A stretch of 64,000 nt of DNA from Pyropia haitanensis (lineage: Eukaryota > Rhodophyta > Bangiophyceae > Bangiales > Bangiaceae). Both the position numbers and the translations under genes were made by a program. The DNA lies in NCBI GenBank assembly GCA_008729055.1, contig SDUX01000002.1, positions 5,669,874-5,733,873 on the forward strand, read 5' to 3'. The notes below the pieces were generated by a model, which was not told where the DNA came from, ran no database searches, and saw only the letters and a list, made by a program, of their open reading frames with translations. This document shows positions 10,317 to 19,680 of this stretch, in pieces (the stretch's first letter is position 1; the number at the start of each line of letters is the position of its first letter).

Positions 10317-11628
10317 AGCGCGGGGAGGATCAAGGGCAGGGTCGGTAAGGTGGGACCAGGGAGAACGCGGTGTCGAGGAGTAGGAGAAACAAAGGGGAGG
10401 CGGGAGGAGAGGCAAACACAGGGCAGAGGGGAAGAACAGCAGAAGGGCAACAAACGGCGACAACCGCGACCACGGCGCGCAAAAATGCGCTCCCCCTCTC
10501 GACGCGTGGCAGTGCGCGGCGGACACTGCGGGCCGCGCTCAGTTAAGCACACGGACCATGCGCCACTCCTCGCCCCTGCCCCTGTCCTGGATGGCCCCGT
10601 CGCCGCGTCGACCCCGGGCGAGCGCGGAGTGCCAGAGGGGTGGCCGAGACGTGCGCGCCAGCCAGTATGCCCTCGGCTGGGCGCAAGAGGACGGGGAGGT
10701 CCCGCCGCCACTGCCCCTCGCGCCCCACATCCGAGGGCATTGTGTAGCACACGAGCCGCGGCTCGGTCGGCCGCGGGGGGGGCGGCCCGCGAGAAAAAGC
10801 CCTCGTGAGGGCATGCCGCCCGGTGGTGCGCGACTCCCCGCTGGAAGGGAGAGGGGGAAAACGCCGGGGGGGGCGGGAGAGCAGAGGGTGCCAGGTTCGC
10901 TCGCTCTGGCAAGCAAGCTCAAAAACAGCGCGCCGTAGGCTGACCACCAAGCATGATACCCCCTTCTTCCCCGCGACCTGCCAATCCCCCCCTTCCCACA
11001 AACAATGCCAGGTGGTTCTAGCTGCCAGTGGACGCGGCGCGTGGCGGCGTTTCCCCCCCCCAGCTAGGTTGCCAGCGGGAGCTTTGACGCCGGGGAGCCG
11101 TGCGGGCTTCACACGCACACGCCGCCGCCCCGGTCCCCTCACGCACCCAGAGTTGGCTCACTGGGATCATTGCAAAACATGATCTCCCGAGTGTCGAGGG
11201 GAGGGAGTGCGCGCAACTGGGAGATACAGGACGAGCGGAGCAAGAGCGCCGACGAGGGGCGGGCGAGAGCGGACGTTGGGGTTCCAACCCAGAAACAGGG
11301 TTGGGAAAACAGCAGTTGTAGTCTTGGCTTCGAATGATTGATATATTAATCCGACCTATTCTACTTTCATTAATGAGACTGTTCATTATAGGAGCACAGT
11401 AATGTGCAGCTGGACGACTTGAGTCTTGTTCACCGTACTTGTACAACTTACGCCCTATTCATGATATTGCTTGCCAATTGTCGCAGCTCGAACAAGTGCT
11501 GCCGCCTGGCGCTCGGCTCCTGGTCACGCCCACCCTGGTTTTCCGGAAAGCACACGGCGGCTTGAACGAGCACCCTGCCCCTCAAAGAGCTGACCTACGA
11601 CGCCTGCACGCTAAGCTCGCAAACTCAC
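10317..11628. other. intergenic region with an AT-rich island
   Basis: Upstream flank of the zinc-ribbon gene followed by unannotatable sequence. At about 11325-11480 the base composition drops sharply from GC-rich to AT-rich (for example GATTGATATATTAATCC), then recovers. Open frames here have no motif support. Confidence 0.4.
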
Positions 11629-11870
11629 CGGGGTTCCCCTTGGTAGATGGCGGCGTCGTCTGCGACCCGGCACTGATGGAAGGGGGCGCAGGCCGCATGT
11701 CTGCTGGAGCCTGCGCCGCCGTCGCCACATTCCGAAGCGGCCACGGCGGCCGCGTCGGCCGCCATCGAAGCGTCCGTCGCGAAGGACCAACCACGCACGG
11801 GCACGGCCGCCGCCGCAGTTGGAGAGGGCAACCGGACGACACCCCCGCCGCCGCCACTTGTAGTGTCCAT
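11629..11870 (-). CDS. possible orphan first exon (hypothetical)
   Basis: Starting at an ATG at 11870, about 80 codons read MDTTSGGGGGVVRLPSP and onward through an ordinary-looking sequence (RGWSFATDASMAADAAA) to a perfect GTGAGT splice donor at 11628-11623, the same donor hexamer used by the protease-like gene. Codon choice resembles real genes nearby. No continuing exon is recognisable further down; the AT-rich island at 11325-11480 and later GC-rich DNA intervene. It may be the first exon of a broken gene, or a chance frame. Confidence 0.3.
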
Positions 11871-12029
11871 GCCCGCAAGCACCCAGGATAGAAGGTTCGT
11901 TATCGCGGAGGAGGGGAACGGGAGGTGTCCTGGGGGGAACGGGGGGGGGAAGGCGCGGGGCAGGGGCTACGAGGAGAAGGCGTCTGCTACGCGCCGCTCA
12001 CAGGACGCCACCCCGGCCGATTTTCGGGC

Positions 12030-12190
12030 GGCCAGAGCAAATCCCCACGATGGTGAAGTTGTGAAAATGTTAGAGAAATTGAACATAAAACTTAATGATG
12101 AATTCATCACGGGACCTCTCTGCTCCTTGTTAATATAGAAACTAAGAATATAAAATTTCAATTTTACTTCATTTATACATGTTATTGTTG
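12030..12190. other. AT-rich island 2
   Basis: A sharply bounded AT-rich stretch in GC-rich surroundings, with ATAAAACTTAATGATGAAT, TTAATATAGAAACTAAG and ATAAAATTTCAATTTTAC. One plus-strand frame through it ends ...KLNDEFITGPLCSLLI. The composition would suit organelle-derived DNA or a transposon remnant; I cannot match it to a plastid or mitochondrial gene. Confidence 0.5.
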
Positions 12191-15100
12191 CCAACCCTGC
12201 GCAGAAGCGCGGCTCCCCGCACCTCTCCTTCCTCTGGCCAATTTATCCCTCTGACGCCACCCCGCTTGCGGAGGGGTGGCCGTCGTGGCAAATCCAGTCA
12301 TCGATCTCACGGCGGCGGGAGCCCGCCGCCACTCAGCTTACGGCTGGGCCAGCGCGTCGTGCGTCTTTGTGGGGGCGGCGTGCGCGAGGCGGCCGGTGTA
12401 GCGTCGGGCACCTGCCACCTGACCGGTCAACCCACCTGACAGGACACTCTGCAAGTCTTGCCGGCAGTGGCGAGGAAGGTGTGGCCAAGGAGGCTTTGGC
12501 GGGGCGGCGGAAGGCCCAGTCCGCCCTTCGGCGGCGCGGCTATGGCCAGCCGACGCCGCAGGCCCGGGCCGGCACGATGCCGGTGGGGGGCGGGGGATGC
12601 CCTAGATGACGGCTGCAGCAGTCCCGCAACCGGGAGGCGAGCCGAATCCGCCGTGTGCGGCCGAGGGTGCCCCTAATGGCGGGTATGGGGGTCACCCGTC
12701 GACGGGAGGCAGAGGCGGTGCGAAGATTTTTTGTTGGTGGCGGCGGCTGTCGCCGGCGTCAGCGTCCGACCATGTAGACGTGCCGCCTGGCCCGTCCGCG
12801 CTGTGGAAACCAGTGAATCACGGCCGCAACGGGCGCGCGCTCCGCTGGCGGCCGGTGGAGGTACAGGGGTCTCTGCCAGGCTCGGCTCCCACCGGGAAAG
12901 GGGCCGCTGGGAGGATCCTCTGCTGCCCCTGTGGGGGTGCTGGAGGGAGCTTTTGCGTCCAGGTCACCCGACGGATCCCACCATCCGATGTTAGGCAGGG
13001 GGTGGGGGGCAGGCTATCCCGGGACACACTTCCCCGCCGGCTCCTCTGCAAGCCTATGCTGGGACCCTCCCGCACCAACCAGCCGGCCTGCCTCTGGGGA
13101 CACGTCGATGGACGACCGAGGCCCGCTCGCCCGTGGTGTTGTGATCAGTGTGGTCGCTGGTGAACGAGGAGCGGCCGCAGCTGGCCAGGGATCCCCCCCT
13201 GCCGCATGATCCAGTGGCGATGATTGCATGGCGTGATGGCCGCGCCCCGCCTCCCCAGCCCTGCGCACTCTCTTCTGAACGCACCGGTCCAAGACGCTGC
13301 GCCGGGATGTGCCCCGGCCGCTATCGGCCAACTGTCTGACACTCAAACACCCCTGTGGTAGGCCGGGTGTTGACGCAGCCGGAGGGCCGAAGTCGGCTTG
13401 TGTTGCCCGCCTCCCGGCCACGCACCTCACAGCTAGAGGGCATTGTTGCAACAGCGGCTGACCAAATCTGGAGCGGCCGTGCCGGTCACTATCTAGAAAG
13501 CGCGCAGGGTGGGGGGAGGTGGGTTGCTCGTTTGTTTGCCTCGCGCCCTCGTGGGTAGACCCCACCGGCGGGGGGGCACCAAAACCCTAGCAAGGGCATG
13601 CGCGGCGCGCGCACGCGTACCCGCGACTACGTGCACGCGTTAGATGCGGGATGTGACGGCCCGTCGATGGACCACCAGAGGACCGCGTTTGAGGTCCAGG
13701 CGGAAGAGACTTGGGCTGGCCTGGAAAGGTCGGGCGGGGGCGCTGCGGGGGGGCCGCCGGGTTCCGTCCAAACACGTGGAGAGCGGGGCCCTCTTGGGGG
13801 CGGCCACTGGCACACCGCCCCGCCAGTCGGCGTTGGCAGCGATTGGCGCCGCGAGCGCGGTTGGGCCGCGGTGGGCCCTGTACGTAGCTGATGCTGGGGT
13901 GGCAGGCCTCGTCTCGCCCTGTGCGCCACGCGTTGCTGGCGTGCTACAGTATTTACCGCACGGCGGCGGCCGGATGGCACCCGCCCGGCTGGCCGCCACC
14001 CGCCTCCACCGCCACACCATCCTCCCCCGCCCGCTCTGTCCGCGTCAAACCCTTCCTCCGCTTGGTTCCCACCCCCAAACATGCACCAATGCTTGGGGTG
14101 CGATAGAGGAGCTTCTCGGGAAGACGGGTTGGCCAGTGTCGCCAGTCGGGCGACGGGTCCGCGTTACCGCCACCTCTGTGGGCGTGAGCTGCGAAAGGGT
14201 GCGCGACAATGGAGTGGTAGGCCGTGTGAAACAGGGCTCCAAGGTAAATTGTAGGTGACATCACAATTTATTTACAGGCGCATTCAACTTCCAGTACTAT
14301 TTACTTGAATGATGTTATCGATGCCGAAAATACAGTGACTTGACACGTATGTTGGTCAGCTCGTGGTCAGTCGCGTTCGAGAGGAGCGCACCTTGGACCT
14401 GCCATGGTTGCATGCGGCTACGGCTGCATGCGGCGGCCTATGCGATTGTACAGTTTATGGCCGACCGACACCACCAGAGCAGGGGGATGCCTCCATCCCA
14501 GGGTGGGCTACGCAGAATGGATGAGTTTCTCCGCCGCGTTTGAGGCGGTCACCGCCGCCGCGTCGCGCTCCCCGAGAATCGCGCTTCCCGTGAGCTGCGA
14601 CGGCACGTTGACGCCGAGCGCTACCTCGTCGAGTTCGTCGTCAGAGTCTACGCCGTCACCGCCACTGGGGCGCGCCGGTGGTGTGCGTTCTTCCCTGCCT
14701 CGTACGGACCTTCGCCGAGGCCGGCGCAGTGTCGCGGCGCGGTGTGCCGACAGGGGAGCGGCGCGAGGACGGTGTGGCACTTGGAAATCGTCGTGCCGAA
14801 GGGTGTCAGAGGGGGGATAGTGGTGCGGGGGAGTGGGGCGCACGGAAGTGGCCCTTCTTGTAGCGATTGATCGTGACGTGCACGCATCCCGCCTGCCGCC
14901 TCTACCCTTTATCAGTACTATGGGGAGGCTGTTTTGGGGCTGCTTCGCGTCAGTCCATGCTTTCACCTTGAGCACAGGCCTGCTGCACGCCGGCTGCGCA
15001 GGTGGCACCGAGTATGTCTTCTCTCCATAAGGTCCAGACTGCGCGACGCGTTACCAGAACCGCCTGTGCGGTTCCCATTGGCCGTGCGTCACCCAGATCG

Positions 15101-15836
15101 GCGCAAGAGTGCGGTGTTCGCGTCAATTGTGTACAATCAGGCCGGGCCTAGCACATCTCCAGAGCGCTCCCTATATGGCAGAGCTCCATATGCTGAGAGA
15201 ACACCCACCGAAACTCCCTGCTGTCGGGCCCGACCGCCCATGTACGCTTGGAGTCTGCCATGACACCTCTGTGTGCGTGTCCTCCCCCCCCCCCGGTTTG
15301 GCGGCGGGGGGGAAGGGGGGGGGTGGTCGGACGCCATTGCGGAGGCAGGCCGCGGCGCGGCGCGGGTGCGCGTGAGTGGCAACCGGGCGGCCGGCCTTCC
15401 GCGGGATGAGCGGCGGCGGCCACTCGCAAGTGGCGGCAGCCACGCCAACGGAGCAAGGGGGCGGTCCATTTACGGGAAGAAGCTCGGCTAGAGGTGGGGT
15501 GCTTACGAAGTGCCACAGGGAGCAGCCTGGGGACAGGGGCAAGGAGGGTGCGACGGAGCCCACGAGACAATTCACCCCCTCCCCGCTACAACCAGCTCAG
15601 ACTGTTGCACACGTCGCCGCGCCGACGCACAAGTGGCTGCAGCCGGGGGTCGCGCCGTGCCCGTCTCGTCTCTCTTCCTCACCCACCTCGTCTCCCTACT
15701 CTTCCCGCCCGCTACTGCCCACCTGTCTCTACACCCTCACCGGAGCGGCAAGGGCCAGGAGGGCTGGAAGGCAGGGCCCGTACCGCCCGCCGTGGCGCCA
15801 TCTCGCCGCCCGTCTTGCTCCGGCCAGGCGGTGGGT
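12191..15836. other. gene-poor region
   Basis: No gene is supported over about 3.6 kb. A third AT-rich island lies at about 14235-14345. On the minus strand near 14508-14700 a frame ends in an acidic, non-repetitive tail (DSDDELDEVALGVNV and onward to EKLIHSA), which could be the last exon of an unrecognised gene, but no upstream exon or start is visible. The stretch before 15836 is the promoter side of the PAN-domain gene. Confidence 0.4.
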
Positions 15837-17248
15837 ATGGCCCGACGGGCGCCCGCGGCCCCCCCCCCGCGCCTTCGCGGCCAGAAGATGGCGGCAGCCG
15901 CGACCGCGGCGGTCGGGGTGGTCCTCGCGGCGGCCGCCTCGACGGCTGCCGCGCAGGGCCGGCGATGGATCGACACGCCCGAGACGGTGTGGTCTGACGG
16001 GTGTGACTTTCGCTCTTCGGACGCGAACCCTGACGTGGTGCCCGCCCCCGCCGACGGGTGCGTCAGCGCGTGCGCCGCCCGCTCCGGCTGCACCCACTGG
16101 GTGTCGATCCCGCTGCCAGCATCGTGCGTCCTGCGGCAAGGGCCCGTCACCCGTGACGACGCGGTCGACGCCGCCCTCCCCGCCATGCGGTGCGGGCTGA
16201 TGAAGGCGGTGGACACGGGCCCATCGGCCGCGCCGCCTGCCGGCAACGGCGGCGGCCGCCGAGACAGCAGCGGCAATGGCGGCGGCGGCGGCGACGGCGG
16301 CGGCGGCGACGGCGGCGGCGGCGACGGCGGCGGCGTGAGCGTCGGCATCATTGTTGGTGCCGCGTGCGCGGCAGTAGTAGTCGCGGCGCTCCTCATCGTC
16401 GGCGCCGCCTTTGCGCTGCGGCGGGCGCGCCGCGCGCGGCGGCACGCCGACATCGAGTCCTTTGCGGGCGCCGCGGGCAAGGCCGCAGACACCAGCGCCG
16501 CGGCACCGTCCCCGGCCGCCACGCGGGTCAGTGCCGTCTGGGATAGGAGCGACGGCGGTGGGGGCGGCGGCACCGGCGGCACCGGCAGTGGCGGTGGCGG
16601 CTGCAACGGCGGCGGCGACGGCGGCGACGGCGGCGACGGCGCGGCGCGGCCGCCCCCCCCAGCCGTGCCGTCGCCACCCGCCGATGCGCTATTGGCAAGC
16701 GGTTCTGGGAAGAGCAGCGGCGTGCAGCCAAGCAGCGGGGTGGGGACGAGCGGCGGGGTGGGGACGAACAGCGGGGTGGGGTCGAGCAGCGGGTACGCCT
16801 CGACGGCAGCCTCGACGGCCGCGTCCTCCCCAGCGGCGGCGGCGACGGCGCCGCCGCCCCCCCGCACCGCACACATCCGCGCCGAGGGCTGGTGGGCTAC
16901 GCCGCCGCCGCCGTCGCCGCCCGTGGCGCTGTGGGGCACCCTGGACTTTGCGGTCGCCAACGAGCGCGGCGGCGGTTGGCGGTGGGACGCGGGGGGGGGG
17001 GGGGGCAAGGCGGCAGCGGCGGCGGCAGCGGCGGCGGCGGCCTCAGTGGCGGCAGCGGCGGCGGCGGTGGCGGCGGCAGCTGGCCCGCGCCGCCGCCCGC
17101 TGCGTCGGCGGCGGCGGCGGCGGCGCCCACTGCGTCGGCGGCGGCGGCGCCGCCACCGCCGTCCATGCCGTCGTCGTTGAGGGGCAGCGACCCGGTGCGG
17201 GTGCCCCCGGACGTACCAGAACCCCTGTATCGGAGCTATGAGCAGTAG
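15837..17248 (+). CDS. PAN/apple-like single-pass membrane protein
   Basis: Likely cell-surface protein of about 470 aa. The ATG at 15837 (MARRAPAAPP) precedes a signal peptide (hydrophobic core about residues 18-40; a second ATG at 15888 is also possible). The ectodomain has six cysteines in about 65 residues, beginning DGCDF (C56) and including CVSACAARSGC and the final MRCG (C119). This spacing resembles PAN/apple adhesion modules. A Gly/Asp linker leads to one membrane helix (about residues 167-193, VSVGIIVGAACAAVVV) with a basic RRARRARR stop-transfer. The cytoplasmic part is Gly/Ala/Pro/Ser-rich. The frame changes at a 15-G run (16991-17005). Reading on in the next frame gives an ordinary C-terminus (DPVRVPPDVPEP then LYRSYEQ, stop at 17246-17248), whereas the unshifted frame gives only poly-Ala/Arg. 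I treat the run as undercalled by one base. Ligand and role are unknown. Confidence 0.65.
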
Positions 17249-18475
17249 GATGGCGCATGGAGGGGGAGGGGGGGGAGCACGATGCAGGTGCTGGATGGGG
17301 AGAACCGGGAGCACGCCACCGGTGCTTGGTGGAGGAGCCGCTCCCGCGCGCGACGCCGCTCGCAGCGGCCACCTGCCCCCCCCCCCCCTCCCCGCAGGCC
17401 ACGCCGCCGCCTGCGTTGCCTTGTCGGCGACTGGACGCTGGCGTGGACGGCATGGCGCTCGCCTTCCCCTTCCAGCATCGGACGTGTTTGCATGTATGTC
17501 CCACCAACATCGGCCTGGTTATTTTCTTTCTGTTGACCGCGCCCAAGCGGCCAACCCAGAAAAGAGACAACAGTGGTGGCGGCCGCGGTGGCACCACCGC
17601 CAGAGCGGCGGCCGTCGCTCCCAACGACCCCGCCACCGCCGCCACCACCGCCGCGGCGGCGGTCGCGGCGGTCGGGAGTGCGGCGATGTCAGCCGCCGCT
17701 GCCGCCGCCGTAGCCGCTGTCGCCGGCGGCGACACCGTACCAGCCGCCACGGCCTCCTCCTACGTCCCCCCCTCCCCCCCCCCACCACCGTCAACGCCCG
17801 GTGGGAAGCGGCCAGCCAAATGGGGTGACCGTGGCGGGAAGGCGCTCGCGCAAGGGGGGGTGCCCGCTGACGACAGCGGCAAATCTAATGCACATGTACG
17901 TTCGACAACTCAATTATTCACAAGTGCGCAAAGTTGAAGCTGTCAACCTCCTGGACAGGAGCACTTCAGCCGCGAGATATGCAGACCGCGCTCAATGACA
18001 ACAATCTCGACCCCTGATGCGTGGGTCGGGTGCACGTGACATGGAGGACTCGCATTGCCGGTCGTAGCCAATGGGAGGTCTTGCCGACCTGCCGACCCTG
18101 CATTGAGCCGTCCCCATTGGCCACGCGGCTAGCGGCAATGTGGGCAAGGAGCGGCCCAGCTGGGGATGCAAGCCCCGCGAGCATGCGTCGGGCCCGACTC
18201 TCCTCCGTCACCCACGCTTCGGAGCCCAACCTCTCGCGTCCCCGCGTCCCTGTCCTCGTTGCAGGCCGCACCATCCCCATCGTTGCTGGCCCGCAGTGCC
18301 GCATCGCGCGTCCCAGCTGCTGCCCCTGTCCTATTGTTCTCCCCAGCTCCATTACGGTTGCACCCCCACGCGGCGACCTTTCGAGCGCCCGCCTTGCCTG
18401 AGTCACCCAGCTCCGACCGCACTCCACTCCCCCCCCCCCCGCTCGCCTCCGCCACCCCCCACAACCGTCACCGTT
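17249..18475. other. intergenic region
   Basis: The 3' flank of the PAN-like gene and the 5' flank of the ACT-domain gene. GC-rich trinucleotide stretches around 17570-17730 give long frames on both strands that lack any motif. Nothing else is supported. Confidence 0.45.
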
Positions 18476-19174
18476 ATGGCCTTGTCGCTGACGCGGGCAG
18501 CGGCTGCCCGCTTGGCAGCTGCCGGCGTCACCCGCCTTCCCCGCACGGCCTCCCCCCCCGGCGCGGTCACCCCCACCTTCTTGCGCACCCTCTCCACGGA
18601 GGAGTCGTTCAACGCGCCCGGCGGGCGGACGATGGTGGTGAGCCTCACCGGCCCCGACCGCGTCGGCGTCGTGGCGGACTTTTCGTCGCTCCTCTCCTCT
18701 TCGTTTGGGGCCAACGTGGAGGCGTCGCGGATGGCGCAGCTGGGCGGCGACTTTGCCCTCATCCTCCAGTTGCGCGTCGAGGGCGCTGCCGCCGACGGCG
18801 CCGACGCGGTTACCCCCGACGCGGTGGAGGCGTCGCTCAAGAACACCTTCCCCGGCTTTTCGATCTCTGCGAGGGAAACGGGCCAGGCGCCGCTGTCGAT
18901 GGCGGGCTCGGATTACACGGTGGAGCTGGAGGGGCCCGACTCCAAGGGCATCGTCGCGAGCGTCACCGAGGCGCTGGTGCGGGCGGGCGCCAACGTGGGG
19001 GAGATGAAGACGGAGGTGGGGCCCGCGCCGTTTGCGGGTTACGAAGAGTTCCGCCTCGCCGCCCGGGTACGCGTCGCGGATGATCGGGTGAGCGGGCTGG
19101 GGGCGGCACTGGAGAAAGTGCAGGAGCGGTTTGGCGTGGTCGTTGCGCTGGAGCCGGTGGGCGGTGAGAAGTAG
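18476..19174 (+). CDS. double ACT-domain protein, GcvR-like, organelle-targeted
   Basis: Intronless 232-aa protein starting at the ATG at 18476 (CCGTTATGGCC). The first 40 or so residues are Arg/Ala/Ser/Thr-rich without acidic residues (MALSLTRAAAARLAAAGVTR and onward to LRTLSTEE), a typical mitochondrial or plastid presequence. Two ACT modules follow. The first begins MVVSLTGPDRVGVVADFSS (about residues 53-135). The second begins YTVELEGPDSKGIVASVTEA (about 145-228). The GPDRxG and GPDSKG turns between strand 1 and helix 1 are the amino-acid-binding signature of ACT folds, and tandem ACT with no catalytic domain is the architecture of bacterial GcvR, the glycine-cleavage regulator. In algae a role as an amino-acid-sensing regulator is inference. 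Confidence 0.8.
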   Translation: MALSLTRAAAARLAAAGVTRLPRTASPPGAVTPTFLRTLSTEESFNAPGGRTMVVSLTGPDRVGVVADFSSLLSSSFGANVEASRMAQLGGDFALILQLRVEGAAADGADAVTPDAVEASLKNTFPGFSISARETGQAPLSMAGSDYTVELEGPDSKGIVASVTEALVRAGANVGEMKTEVGPAPFAGYEEFRLAARVRVADDRVSGLGAALEKVQERFGVVVALEPVGGEK

Positions 19175-19680
19175 GCCGCACGGCTGTCGTTGGCAGGGTG
19201 GGGGGGGTTGGGGGGGGGGGGGGGGGAGCTGTTGTGACGGTGCAAAGAGGAGGTCGACTAGGGCGGCGGGATGGTTCTCTCTGTCTGGTAGACATCCTGC
19301 CGCGGTGGCCAGCGTTCCACGCGTGCCTCCAGCCGAGTGTACGACGCGCATGCTGCCATGTGTGCTACGGCGGTGGGCGCGGCGATGGGGAGACGCGAGG
19401 TGGGTGCTCAGTAAACGCCATCGCTCCACCGGGACTGCTGGACTACTGTTCTCCCCCCGCGCAGTTGGCATCCGTACGGAGCAGCGCTTCACAAGAAGAA
19501 TAGCCCACGACAACAGGTGGACCACCCGCGCACCAGACACGACCGGCCCCACTATACATGGCCCTGGCCGGCGCTCGAGTTGCGGAACGCCGTGGGTGGT
19601 ACCACTCCCACGGGGTTGGCTGCTGCGAGCAGCCCTGGTTCCCATCCCTTGCTCACGGCCAACGCGCCCCCCAGGCCGCC
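19175..19680. other. intergenic region between convergent genes
   Basis: About 500 bases between the stop of the ACT-domain gene (plus) and the stop of the 898-aa gene (minus), so both 3' ends face each other. Contains an impure G-rich run at about 19200-19230. No gene is supported. Confidence 0.5.

Noticed and set aside
11280..11300. GGGGTTCCAACCC as a tRNA T arm
   Set aside because: No anticodon or D arm can be folded upstream.
17257..17937. Plus-strand frame after the PAN-like gene
   Set aside because: Lies in the 3' flank, starts with a region overlapping other frames and becomes Ala/Gly low complexity; no motif.
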